Assembly: GCA_964575425.1 (NCBI GenBank)
Contig: CAZNRD010000011.1
Coordinates: 20,646 to 84,645, forward strand
Direction: 5' to 3'
DNA length: 64,000 nucleotides
From: DATEAV01 sp964575425
GTDB taxonomy: Bacteria > Chloroflexota > Anaerolineae > Anaerolineales > E44-bin32
Below, in pieces: positions 20,373 to 33,000 of this stretch; position 1 is the stretch's first letter; every line of letters starts with the position of its first letter. A program made the position numbers and the translations under genes. The notes below the pieces were generated by a model. The model saw only the letters and a list, made by a program, of their open reading frames with translations. It was not told the DNA's origin and searched no databases.

Positions 20373-21887
20373 ATGTTCAGTAAAGTCCTGATCGCCAATC
20401 GGGGGGAGATCGCGGTGCGCGTCATTCGGGCCTGCCGCGAGCTTGGGCTGCAGACGGTGGCTGTCTTCTCCGAAGCCGACCGCGCCGCGCTTCACGTCCG
20501 CTACGCCGACGAGGCCTATCTGCTGGGGCCGCCCCCGTCGCGCGAGTCCTACCTGCGCGGCGACAAGATCATCGATATCGCCCGGCGCAGCGGCGCTGGG
20601 GCCATCCACCCCGGCTATGGCTTCCTGGCCGAGCGCGAGGATTTCGCGCGAGCCGCGGAGGAAGCTGGCCTGACCTTCATCGGGCCCCGGCCCAGCGCCA
20701 TTGCTGCCATGGGCGACAAGGTAGTAGCGCGCGCGACGGTGGCCAGCGCCAGCGTGCCCGTCGTCCCGGGCACCGAGGCCGAGGGTGCCCTCCGCGATGA
20801 GGACCTCCTGCGCGTTGGTCCCCAGATCGGCTTTCCGCTGCTGATCAAGGCAACGGCCGGCGGTGGAGGCAAGGGCATGCGCGAGGTCCATTCCCTGGAG
20901 GCCATGCCCTCACTTCTCCAGTCCGCCCGGCGTGAGGCCGAGGCGGCCTTCGGAGATGGCAACGTCTATCTGGAGAAGGTCGTGCCCAGCGCGCGCCACA
21001 TCGAGTTCCAGATCCTGGCCGACGCACATGGCAACGTTATCCATTTGGGCGAGCGTGAGTGCTCGCTGCAGCGCCGTCATCAGAAGCTGCTCGAGGAATC
21101 GCCCTCGCCGTTCCTAGGCGACGACGAAGCGCTGCGGCGCAGGATGGGGGAGGTCGCCTGCAGAGCCGCCAAAGCGGTCGACTACCTCAACGCCGGCACC
21201 ATCGAATTCCTCGTCGATAAGGACCGCAACTTCTACTTCCTGGAGATGAACACCCGGCTGCAGGTGGAGCACCCGATCACCGAGATGGTGACCGGGGTCG
21301 ATATCGTCAAGGAGCAGATCCGCGTCGCCCGCGGCCGCAAGCTGCGCTACGCCCAGGACGAGATCCGCCAGATGGGCTGGGCCCTGGAGTGCCGCATCAA
21401 CGCCGAGGACCCCTACAACAACTTCCTGCCCTCCACCGGCCGCATCGCCCAGATCATCCCTCCCACCGGCCCGGGCGTGCGCGTCGACACCGGCGTCTAC
21501 CCGGGGTTCGAGGTCTCGCCCTACTACGACTCGCTCATTTCCAAGCTCATCACCTGGGGGGAGACGCGTGGGGAGGCCATCCTGCGCATGCGCCGGGCGC
21601 TGGAGGAATACCGCATCATCGGCGTCAAGACCAACATCCCCTTTCACCAGAGGATCTTGGATTCGACCCGCTTCATGGCAGGCCAGTACGACACCCGCTT
21701 CGTCGAGGAACGGTTCTCGCTCGACGAGGCGGAGGAGGGCATGGAAACTCTTCCCGATATCGCCGCCATCCTGGCCACGGTCGTAGCCCATCGGGAGAGC
21801 CAGCTCGCCTCACAGATCGTCCGACGGGGTGAACGGGACACCAGCAATTGGAAGTGGGTCGGCCGCTGGGAGCGGATGCACCGCTAG
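20373..21887 (+). CDS. accC: Biotin carboxylase subunit of acyl-CoA carboxylase
   Basis: 504 residues. ATP-dependent carboxylation of biotin on the carrier protein. It begins FSKVLIANRGEIAVRVIRAC, the standard biotin carboxylase N-terminus, so the ATG at 20373 is chosen although the frame extends upstream. ATP-grasp domain: KATAGGGGKGMREV (glycine-rich loop), IEFQILAD, ERECSLQRRHQKLLEESPSP and EMNTRLQVEHPITEMVTGVD. The C-terminal biotin carboxylase domain has FLPSTGRI and SKLITWGETR. It is slightly longer than E. coli AccC (about 450), with an extra ~50 residues at the C-terminus, as is common in propionyl-CoA carboxylase alpha-type proteins lacking a fused carrier. Confidence 0.95.
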   Translation: MFSKVLIANRGEIAVRVIRACRELGLQTVAVFSEADRAALHVRYADEAYLLGPPPSRESYLRGDKIIDIARRSGAGAIHPGYGFLAEREDFARAAEEAGLTFIGPRPSAIAAMGDKVVARATVASASVPVVPGTEAEGALRDEDLLRVGPQIGFPLLIKATAGGGGKGMREVHSLEAMPSLLQSARREAEAAFGDGNVYLEKVVPSARHIEFQILADAHGNVIHLGERECSLQRRHQKLLEESPSPFLGDDEALRRRMGEVACRAAKAVDYLNAGTIEFLVDKDRNFYFLEMNTRLQVEHPITEMVTGVDIVKEQIRVARGRKLRYAQDEIRQMGWALECRINAEDPYNNFLPSTGRIAQIIPPTGPGVRVDTGVYPGFEVSPYYDSLISKLITWGETRGEAILRMRRALEEYRIIGVKTNIPFHQRILDSTRFMAGQYDTRFVEERFSLDEAEEGMETLPDIAAILATVVAHRESQLASQIVRRGERDTSNWKWVGRWERMHR

Positions 21888-21907
21888 GTGACCGGCGCGG
21901 AGGCAGC

Positions 21908-22405
21908 ATGAAGTACATCGCCACGACGGATGATCGCACCTTTGAGATTGAGATCACCTCCGAACGGGAAGTGACGGTCGATGGCCGCTGTCTGTCGATC
22001 GACTTCCAGTCCGTCGCCGGGCAACCGGTGTACTCGCTGATCATCGACGGTCGTTCCTATGAGGCGTATGTCCATCCCGCTCCCGACGGCCTGGAGGTTG
22101 TCCTGGCTGGCCGCCTGTACCATGTCGTCGTCGAGGACGAGCGCGAGCGCAGGCTGCGCCTGGCGTCCGTCGGCGCGGCCGTGACCAGCGGCGACCTCAA
22201 CTTGCGCGCCCCGATGCCCGGCCTGGTGGTCGCCGTGCCCGTCAGCCAGGGCCAGACCGTCGAGCGTGGCACCGACCTGGTCATTTTGGAATCGATGAAA
22301 ATGCAGAATGAGCTCAAAGCTCCACGCGCTGGCACCGTCACCCAGGTCCGCGTCCGTCCCGGAGATCGGGTGGATCAGAACCAGGTCCTGATGGTCTTGA
22401 GCTGA
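21908..22405 (+). CDS. Biotin carboxyl carrier protein of acyl-CoA carboxylase
   Basis: 165 residues from the ATG at 21908, after a short Gly-rich leader that is open but lacks a start signal. The N-terminal ~90 residues form a small beta-rich segment like the BT domain of propionyl-CoA carboxylase alpha. The C-terminal biotinyl domain runs from LNLRAPMPGLVVAVPV to the end and contains the biotinylation motif ESMKMQNE with Lys131. The conserved MPG turn is also present. It completes a carboxylase with pccB and accC in the order beta, hydrolase, BC, BCCP. Confidence 0.93.
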   Translation: MKYIATTDDRTFEIEITSEREVTVDGRCLSIDFQSVAGQPVYSLIIDGRSYEAYVHPAPDGLEVVLAGRLYHVVVEDERERRLRLASVGAAVTSGDLNLRAPMPGLVVAVPVSQGQTVERGTDLVILESMKMQNELKAPRAGTVTQVRVRPGDRVDQNQVLMVLS

Positions 22406-22429
22406 GCGTCCCACGGAACTGAGGCGGCA

Positions 22430-24091
<1,662 letters not shown>

Positions 24092-24110
24092 TCCGACCAG
24101 AGGAGTCGTC

Positions 24111-24575
24111 ATGGCCACCATCCGGCGAATCCACCACGTCGCGCTCGTTGTCGAGGATCTCGAGGGCGCGATCGCCTTCTGGCGCGATGTCCTCGGCCTG
24201 CCCCTGGCGGCTGTGCAAGACGTCCCCGAGCAGCAATCGCGCATCGCCTTCTTGCCGGCTGGCGAATCAGAGGTGGAACTCGTCCTTCCCACCAGCGGCG
24301 ACAGCGGCGTCGCCCGCTACCTGGCCAAGCGCGGTCCGGGGATGCACCATCTGTGTCTTGAGGTGACCGACCTCGATACCATGCTGCAGCGGCTGCGCCA
24401 GAACGGCATCCGGCTGATCAACCCCGAACCGGTCACGGGGCCGGACGGAAGACGCATGGCCTTCCTCCATCCCGAATCCACGCAGGGTGTACTGATCGAA
24501 CTGTATGAGCTCCCTCGAGGCGCATCGGGCCGAGTCGAAGCGGCATGCTATAATCGCTCGCCCAGGCGCGGCTGA
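24111..24575 (+). CDS. mce: Methylmalonyl-CoA epimerase
   Basis: 154 residues, VOC superfamily. Converts (S)- to (R)-methylmalonyl-CoA between the carboxylase and the mutase. Metal-site residues of the two beta-alpha-beta-beta-beta modules are visible: IHHVALVV (His9), GPGMHHLCLEV and GVLIELYEL. The last ~14 residues overlap an extended -10 promoter for the next gene, so the C-terminal tail RVEAACYN may be a non-conserved extension. Position between the two mutase genes fixes the pathway assignment. Confidence 0.93.
   Translation: MATIRRIHHVALVVEDLEGAIAFWRDVLGLPLAAVQDVPEQQSRIAFLPAGESEVELVLPTSGDSGVARYLAKRGPGMHHLCLEVTDLDTMLQRLRQNGIRLINPEPVTGPDGRRMAFLHPESTQGVLIELYELPRGASGRVEAACYNRSPRRG
24543..24557 (+). 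promoter_or_regulatory. Internal extended -10 promoter before the second mutase gene
   Basis: TATAAT at 24549-24554 preceded by TGC, lying within the last codons of the epimerase and 33 bp before the next ATG. The 15-mer GCATGCTATAATCGC is identical to that at 8258-8272. No clear -35 is seen. It could give the second mutase and esterase their own transcription. Confidence 0.55.
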
Positions 24576-24586
24576 GGGAGGGACGG

Positions 24587-26262
<1,676 letters not shown>

Positions 26263-26266
<4 letters not shown>

Positions 26267-27198
26267 GTCTTCGCCGCTTGCGAGCGATTGGCTCGGCTGT
26301 CGTCGCCCTTGCCCTCAGCGCCTGCACTTCCTCGCCGGGGGTGGACATCAACGCGCCGCTTTCGACCTCCGCTCGCTCGGCCACGGCAGCACCTCCCAGC
26401 GCAACACCTCCTCGCAGCCTCGTTCCAGCGGCCAGTCCCACCCCCAGCCTCACCCCGCAACCCACCCCCACAGCGAGCGGCTGCGCAGAGCCCCACGGCC
26501 GCATCGAAAGGACAGCGATACAGACCACATTTCAGTGGCGGCCGCTTGCGGTGCGTATCTACTATCCTCCCTGCTACAATCCCCAGCCGGAGTCACCGTA
26601 CCCCCTCCTCGTCATGATCCACGGACAGACCTTCAACGATGACCAGTGGGACCGCCTGGGTCTCGATGAGGCTGCCGATTCCCTGATCCTGGCCGGCGAG
26701 TCGCGGCCGTTCCTGGTCTTCATGCCCCTGGAGGAGAACACCGACCGCGATCCCGAGGACTCCAACTTCGACCAGGTGGTGGCCGAGGCACTGCTGCCGT
26801 GGATCGAGGCCAGCTTTCCCGTCTGCCGCGAGCGCGCTTGCCGCGCCGTCGGCGGTCTGTCGCGCGGCGCCACCTGGGCCGTGCACCTGGGGTTCCTGCG
26901 CCCCGAGCTGTTTGGTTCCATCGGAGCCCACAGCCTGACCCCGTTCTACGGCGACGTCTATCGTCTCCCCTTCTGGCTGAAACGTGTCGACCTCGGCGAC
27001 CTCCCGCGCTTCTATCTCGACATGGGCGAGGACGACTGGTTCATGGAAGCGCTGACGCAATTCCGCGAGGCGATGAGCAAACACAACGTGCCGTACGAGT
27101 GGCATCTCAACCCCGGCAGGCACGAGGAAGCCTACTGGAGTAGCCACGTGCTGGATTACTTGCGCTGGTACTCCTCGGGCTGGACTTCCACTGAGTGA
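26263..27198 (+). CDS. Secreted lipoprotein alpha/beta hydrolase (esterase family)
   Basis: 311 residues from a GTG at 26263 that overlaps the mutase stop (GTGA). The N-terminus is a lipoprotein signal, with ALALSAC and lipidated Cys21. A Ser/Thr/Pro-rich stalk to about residue 72 follows, then an esterase domain. LVMIHGQTFND gives the oxyanion region, VGGLSRGATWA the nucleophile Ser200, and GRHEEAYW near the end the catalytic His. It resembles the esterase D/feruloyl esterase-like fold. It is exported to the outer face of the cell, so its link with the cytoplasmic operon may be only transcriptional. Substrate unknown. Confidence 0.82.
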
Positions 27199-27353
27199 AA
27201 GATGGCCGCATGGGCTCGGCCTTCGTCCAGATGAGCTGAGCCGTGAATCCCACCTACAGCGGCGCGCCGCCGCACTGCGTCCCCTGACCGCCCAGAGCGT
27301 GGCGCGCAAAGGCTGTCCTCCCAGGGCGGCCTTCTTAGCTCTTGCCCTTCGAC

Positions 27354-27641
27354 CTACGCCTGCGCCGCGCCGATCTCGGCTGAGCGATTCTGCGGCGGAG
27401 ACTCACCAAAGAAGCGCACGGCGTCATCAAGGACCAGACGTGTGTGAAGGACGAACCGGTCGCGCACGCTCGGACTGAGGTTCTCCAGGAACGCCATGAG
27501 GTCCACGGGAACGTCCTCGAGTGGCTGCTTGGTGCACGTTTCCAGCCAGGCGATCGCGTTGCGGCGGTAGGGTTCTCGCAGCGAGTTGATGCGCTGCACC
27601 AGGGCATCTGCCTGAGCCCGCTTGTAGGCTTGCATCGACAT
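27354..27641 (-). CDS. Small conserved-looking hypothetical protein
   Basis: 95 residues. An excellent ribosome site (GGAGGG, seven bases before the ATG at 27641) supports it. The sequence is amphipathic and mostly helical: a charged N-terminus MSMQAYKRAQADALVQRI, then REPYRRNAIAWLETC and VDLMAFLENLSPSVRDRFVLHTRLVLDD. No signal peptide or membrane span. I recognise no family. It stands alone, divergent from the radical SAM gene. The flanks 27199-27353 and 27642-27849 hold nothing else apart from the promoter at 27815. Confidence 0.6.
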   Translation of the reverse strand: MSMQAYKRAQADALVQRINSLREPYRRNAIAWLETCTKQPLEDVPVDLMAFLENLSPSVRDRFVLHTRLVLDDAVRFFGESPPQNRSAEIGAAQA

Positions 27642-27814
27642 GCTTCCCTCCGGACGCGATTGGAGGCGCGGCCTCCAGCTCTGCCGGGATGCAAGCTTCG
27701 GACCAGAGGAAGATGCGGGCGTACCGATCTATCCGCACAACGTTCCTGTTTGCTTGTTGCGACAGTAAGAGGCCGGCTGGGTCCGCCGGTGTCTCATCGG
27801 CCTGGAGTCACCCC

Positions 27815-27843
27815 TTGAACCCGGTGCGCCTTCGGCTTAGTAT
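27815..27843 (+). promoter_or_regulatory. Promoter placing the radical SAM transcript start at its start codon
   Basis: TTGAAC at 27815-27820 and TAGTAT at 27838-27843 with a 17-base spacer. The GTG start at 27850 lies seven bases after the -10, where transcription would begin, and no ribosome site can fit. This suggests a leaderless mRNA. Confidence 0.4.
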
Positions 27844-27849
27844 GGGAGT

Positions 27850-28770
27850 GTGGACTTCCAGCCTGCCTACCTACGCCTGAAGCGGACGGGAGAGCTTGCC
27901 CGGCGGGCCGCCGCGGCGCGAGAGCATGAGCGCGCCTGCGACCTGTGCGGGCGCTACTGCCGCGTCGACCGCAGCCAGCGGCTGGGCGGATGCCGCACCG
28001 GGCTGAAGGCGCGTGTGGCCTCCTACGGCCCCCACCATGGCGAAGAAGACCCCCTGCGTGGCCGCCGCGGCTCGGGCACCATCTTCTTTTCGTGGTGCAA
28101 CCTGCGCTGCCTGTACTGCCAGAACCACGACATCAGCCAGGCTCCGGCCGGCGTCGAACTCGAACGAGACGAGCTGGCCTCGATCATGCTCAGCCTGCAG
28201 GCCATGGGCTGCCACAACATCAATCTTGTCTCGCCATCGCATGTCGTCGCCGAGATCCTGCAGGCGTTGGTGCTGGCAGCAGAGGCCGGGCTGAGGCTGC
28301 CCATGGTCTACAACACCGGCGGCTACGACTCGCCCGAATCCCTGGCACTCCTCGACGGCGTGGTCGACATCTACATGCCGGATATGAAGTACAGCGACCG
28401 GGTTGTGGCGCGCGATCTGTCCAAGATTGGCAACTACTTGGAGGTCAACCGCGCGGCCGTCCGGGAGATGCACCGACAGGTGGGGGACCTGGTCCTGGAT
28501 GACGAGGGAATTGCGCGGCGCGGCCTATTGGTGCGGCACCTTGTGCTGCCCGGCGGCTTGGCGGGGACGGAGGAGGTGGTGCGTTTCCTGGCGGAGGAGA
28601 TTTCCCCCAACACCTACCTCAACCTGATGGACCAGTATCGCCCGGCCTACCACGCACGGGAGCATCCGCCGCTCGACCGACCTATCACCACCGCTGAGTA
28701 CCAGCACGCAGTGCGGCTGGCACGGGCTGTGGGCCTGACCCGGCTCGACCAGCGGCGCCTCTGGTTCTGA
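27850..28770 (+). CDS. PflX-like radical SAM protein (COG1313)
   Basis: 306 residues. Radical SAM cluster motif C-x3-C-x2-C at Cys83, Cys87 and Cys90 (SWCNLRCLYCQNHDIS). An N-terminal zone with Cys30, Cys33, Cys37 and Cys48 (CDLCGRYC) could bind a second metal or cluster. It ends with the conserved-type NLMDQYRPAYHA and a short C-terminal extension. Proteins of this group are annotated as putative pyruvate-formate-lyase activating enzymes, but their true substrate is not established. It could in principle activate the HypD-like enzyme at 1-1345, yet canonical GRE activases have a different layout and usually sit next to their target. The start is the GTG at 27850; GTG 27848 is out of frame. 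Confidence 0.88.
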   Translation: MDFQPAYLRLKRTGELARRAAAAREHERACDLCGRYCRVDRSQRLGGCRTGLKARVASYGPHHGEEDPLRGRRGSGTIFFSWCNLRCLYCQNHDISQAPAGVELERDELASIMLSLQAMGCHNINLVSPSHVVAEILQALVLAAEAGLRLPMVYNTGGYDSPESLALLDGVVDIYMPDMKYSDRVVARDLSKIGNYLEVNRAAVREMHRQVGDLVLDDEGIARRGLLVRHLVLPGGLAGTEEVVRFLAEEISPNTYLNLMDQYRPAYHAREHPPLDRPITTAEYQHAVRLARAVGLTRLDQRRLWF

Positions 28771-28787
28771 CTCCCTCCAACCGCCAA

Positions 28788-28811
28788 GGCGCCCGGGCTT
28801 TCCCGGGCGCC
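28788..28811. terminator. Bidirectional hairpin terminator between convergent genes
   Basis: Perfect 10-bp stem GGCGCCCGGG / CCCGGGCGCC with a CTTT loop. It sits in the 54 bp between the radical SAM gene (plus) and the phosphofructokinase gene (minus). No T-tract follows on either strand, as is common in high-GC genomes. Confidence 0.7.
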
Positions 28812-28824
28812 ATCACCGCTGCCT

Positions 28825-29982
28825 CTAGTACAGGAACATCGGCAGCCCTTCGATGTTGCGTATGCGTGGGCGGTAGGCCTCGGGATCGTACAGGGCGTCG
28901 ACGTCGACCTTGCGTGCCCCGGGCCGCGTCTCGGTCAACGGCACGTGCGTGAAGACCCCCTTGCGCAGCGACACCAGGCGACCGGAAAGGCCCTGCATGA
29001 CCAGGTCGCCCGCCAGGGCGCCGAAGTTGAAGGCAGCCATGATATCGAGAGCATCGGGCGGGCCGCACCGCATCAGGTAGCCGATCTGCTGATAGACGAT
29101 CCCCTGGCCGGTCACTTCCTTGAGGATGTCCCCGGTGATCAGCCCGACGCCGCCCAGCTTCTTGTGGCCGTAGGCATCCTCCTGGCCGCGCTGCACGATC
29201 TCCCCGCCGACCATCTGGGCGCCCTCGGAGATCGTCACCATGGCGTAGTTGCTGGGATTGGCGCGCTTGTCCTCCATCAGGAGTTTGCCCAGCTTCTCCG
29301 GGTCGAAGGGCACTTCGGAGATGACGACGCGATCCACGCTGGCCAGGTAGCCCGAGACGAGCGAGGTTTCGCCACTGTTGCGGCCGAAGAGTTCAATCAC
29401 GGCAATCCGCTCGTGCGAGCCGGTGCTGGTGCGCAGGTTGTGGATGAAGGTCACGCTGCGCGAGACCGCTGTGCCAAAGCCGATGCAGTAGTCTGTTCCG
29501 CTGACGTCGTTGTCCATCGTCTTGGGGATGCCGATGATGGGCACGCCCTCGTCGTGGAGACGCAGGCCATAGGACAGCGTGTCGTCGCCGCCAATGGGTA
29601 TGAGCGCCTCGATCCCCAGGCGCTCGATCGCGCGCAGGACGTGCGGCGTGAAGTCCTGGGCGCCATCGCCCTTGACCGATGCTTTGAGGAACTCCGGCGC
29701 GTCCTTGGCCTTGACCTTGGCAGGGTTGGTGCGGGACGTGTGCAGGAAGGTCCCGCCCGTGCGGTCGACTGTGCGAACGACGGCGGGATCGAGATCGAGC
29801 ACGTGCTGGCGGATGGACTCGTCATCGTCCGGGTTGCATTCCAGCAGCCCCGCCCAGCCGCGGCGGATGCCGAGCACGGTGTGGCCGGTGGGGGTGACGC
29901 GCTGCACCACGGCTTTGATGGCCGCGTTCAGCCCGGGGACGTCTCCGCCCCCTGTCAGTATTCCGATGCGCATGGTTCTCAC
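28825..29982 (-). CDS. 6-phosphofructokinase, pyrophosphate-dependent signature
   Basis: 385 residues, PfkA superfamily. Phosphorylates fructose 6-phosphate in glycolysis, or runs in reverse if PPi-linked. GILTGGGDVPGLNAAI is the N-terminal nucleotide/PPi loop. The two residues that separate donors point to PPi: Asp134 in PIGGDDTLS (Gly104 in E. coli ATP-PFK) and Lys154 in IPKTMDND (Gly124 in E. coli). The catalytic Asp is kept in TMDND, with Met in place of the usual Ile. Later motifs are ELFGRNSGETSL and TISEGAQ. It lies 80 bp downstream of dnaE on the same strand. Donor assignment is an inference from these residues and needs assay. Confidence 0.88.
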   Translation of the reverse strand: MRTMRIGILTGGGDVPGLNAAIKAVVQRVTPTGHTVLGIRRGWAGLLECNPDDDESIRQHVLDLDPAVVRTVDRTGGTFLHTSRTNPAKVKAKDAPEFLKASVKGDGAQDFTPHVLRAIERLGIEALIPIGGDDTLSYGLRLHDEGVPIIGIPKTMDNDVSGTDYCIGFGTAVSRSVTFIHNLRTSTGSHERIAVIELFGRNSGETSLVSGYLASVDRVVISEVPFDPEKLGKLLMEDKRANPSNYAMVTISEGAQMVGGEIVQRGQEDAYGHKKLGGVGLITGDILKEVTGQGIVYQQIGYLMRCGPPDALDIMAAFNFGALAGDLVMQGLSGRLVSLRKGVFTHVPLTETRPGARKVDVDALYDPEAYRPRIRNIEGLPMFLY

Positions 29983-30062
29983 CTCGCCTGTGTATGGTTT
30001 TGGTCGATCGGCCGATGCCTGTGACCGAGAGATGTCATTCTCTTGCCTTGGACGTCGTCGAG

Positions 30063-33000
30063 TCAGTGTATCGGCAGCCGCTCCACCCGCACGGTCCCCT
30101 CTCCCAGCAGGCGCTCGAGCTGGTTGTGCAGGTCCTGGCAGTAGCCGGTGGTCGAGTTTGGGAACTCCAGATGGTAGCGGCGCGAAGCCTCGTACACGTG
30201 AAGTGCAAAGCGATCGGAGCCTGGATAGGAGGTAAGCAGGCCGTGCACGCGGCGCAGGCGCAGGGCATCGCGCCGGCGCTCGCCGGTCGAATGGAGGGTC
30301 ACCGTGACCATCAGGAGGTCTGTCCCCTGGCGCAGGTCGGGGGCCGGTTCGACGGGAAGGCTCGGCAGCGGAGCCGAGGGCATGGGTGGCGGCGGCTCCG
30401 TCTGCGGGGCAGCCGCCTCGACATCCACATCTGCCGCCATCCCCTCGGCTCCAGAGGCGATGAAGGCCGGCGCTGGCAGAATATCGTCGTAGAGAGTGGG
30501 CTCGGCCTCCGGCTCCACCGGCGCCGGGGGAGCCGGCTGTCTGTCCGAGGCGCCAGCCATTGACTCCAGGTCCTGCGACATTTCTTCCACCAGGACCTTG
30601 GGTTCCCCCCTTTCTCCGTCAATCCGTCCGCGCGCGACCACGATCATGTCCGGCTGAAGCCAGGCGCAGACGTCCTTCCACGTGCGGCTGAACACGACCA
30701 GCTCGATCGCGCCCTGGACGTCCTCCAGCGTGACGAAAGCCATCGACTTGCCGCTGCGCGTCTGGTACGGGCGGATGGCGCTGACCAGCCCGGCGACGAC
30801 GACCGTCTGCCCCTGAGCGGCGTCGCTCAGCTCGGCGCTGAAGTGGGTCACGACGCGCGTCAGTCTGTCCATGTGCGGCGTCAGCGGGTGCTCGGAGACG
30901 TACACCCCCAGCAGTTCTTTCTCCCAGGCGAGCATCTGGCGGCGCGGCACATCCGACGGTGCGGGGGGAAGCTGCAACGTGTCGCTCATCGCGGCGGGGC
31001 CGGAGAAGAGGGTGAGCTGCCCGATCTCCGCTGCGCGGAAGTGGGAGGTCGAGGCGCTCAGGATCTGATCGAGGGCGTCGAGCAAGGCGGTGCGCTGCGC
31101 CAGTGTGTCGAGCGCGCCCACGCGAATCATGCATTCGAGCGCACGCTTGCCGATCTGACGCAGATCGACGCGGCGGCCAAGATCATCGAGGCTGTGGAAG
31201 GGGCCGCCCTCGGCGCGGGACCGCAGCATCGATTGAACGGCGGCCTCGCCGACGTTCTTGATGGCCCCCAGCCCGAAGCGGATGGCGGGTGGCCTGCCGT
31301 CACGCTCTTCGATTTCGAAGTCCAGGCCACTGGAATTGATATTCGGCGCCAGCACATCGATCCCGGCGCGACGGCAGTCGGCGACGTAGAGGGCGACGCG
31401 ATCGGTGTCATGCTTGAACACCGACAGCAGGGCGGTCATGTACTCGATCGGGTAATGGGCCTTCAGGTAGGCCGTCTGCACGCAGATCACGGCATAGTCG
31501 GCGGCGTGGCCCTTGGGGAAGCCGTAGCGGGCGAAGGCCTCCCAGTCGTCGAAGACGGCATGCGCCACCTGCGCCGGGACGCCTCGGCTGACAGCACCGG
31601 CGACAAAGCGGTCGCGCTCATTGTGCAGCGCCTCCGCCTTCTTCTTGGCCACTGCCTTGCGCAGGTTGTCGGCCTCGGAGGCCGTGTACCCGGCCAGGCG
31701 CATGGCCGTGTACATGATCTGCTCCTGGTAGACGGTGATGCCGAAGGTCTCTTCCAGGATCGGCTGCAGGTCGCGATGGCGGTACGTGACCTCTTCCTCG
31801 CCGTGCATGCGTCGGATGTAGTCCGGGATGAATTCCATCGGGCCCGGGCGGTAGAGCGCCACCATGGCGGTGACGTGCGCCAGGGTCTTGGGCTTCATCT
31901 CCATCAGGTAGCGGCGCATGCCCGCGCCTTCCACCTGGAAGACCCCCAGGACATCGCCGCGGCCGAGAAGGTCGTAGGCCTCGGGATCGTCGACGGGGAT
32001 GGAGTGGATGTCGAGGTGCACGCCGTGACGCTGGTGGATCAGGTCGCAGGCGCGCGCCATGACCGTCAGCGTGGAGAGGCCGAGGAAGTCGACCTTGAGC
32101 AGGCCGAGTGCCTCGAGCACCTGCATCTCGAACTGGGTGACGGCGCCGATGGGGCTGTCGTCGCCGCTGCCCTTGGTGGGGCGGTGCAGCGGAACGTAGT
32201 CGATGATCGGGCGGTCGGCGATGATGACACCGGCGGCATGCGTGCCGGCGTTGCGCGCCACGCCCTCGAGGCGTGCGGCGGTGTCGATCAGCTCCTTCAG
32301 GTAGGGTGTGCTTTCGTAGGCCTCGCGCAGCTGCGGCACGCTCTCCAGTGCCTCGGGAATGGTCACCGGTTTTCCGGGGACGTTCGGCACAAGCTTGGCC
32401 ACGCGATCGACTTCGGGCAGGGGGATATCCATGACGCGCCCCACGTCGCGCAAGGCCGCGCGGGCGCCCAGCGTCCCGAAGGTGATGATTTGCGCCACCC
32501 GGTCGGAGCCGTACCGGCGCGCGGCATATTCCAACATCTCGTGGCGCCGGTCGTCCTGGAAATCCAGATCGATGTCGGGCATGGAGACGCGGCCCGGGTT
32601 GAGGAAGCGCTCGAAGATCAGCCCGTGCTCGATCGGATCGACCAGGGTGATGCCGAGGGCGTAGGCGACGATCGAGCCCGAGGCCGAGCCGCGGGCGTTG
32701 TACCAGATGCTGAGGTGCCGCGCCTGGCGGCACAGGTCCCACACGATGAGGAAGTAGGTGTCGAAGCCCATCTGGTGGATGGTCTGCAGCTCGTAGTCGA
32801 GCCGCTGGCGCAGCACCGGGTCGTCGGCGCGGGGGCCATAGCGCCGGCGCAGGCCCTCCTCGCACTGCTGGCGCAGGTACGTCTCGGCAGTGAAGCCCTC
32901 GGGAACGGGGAACTCGGGCAGGTGATAGCCCTTGGAGCTCAGGTCGACGTTGCAGCGTTCGGCAATCCAGAGGGTGTTGTCGATGGCTCCGGGCACTTCG

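Noticed and set aside
27444..27818. 124-codon plus-strand frame over the small hypothetical gene
   Set aside because: No ribosome site and low-complexity Arg/Leu composition; the minus-strand gene at 27354-27641 has a strong site and a regular helical pattern.
27850..28770. Radical SAM protein as the dedicated activase of the HypD-like enzyme
   Set aside because: It belongs to the PflX-like group with a different N-terminal Cys layout and lies 26 kb away; the link is not supported by sequence.
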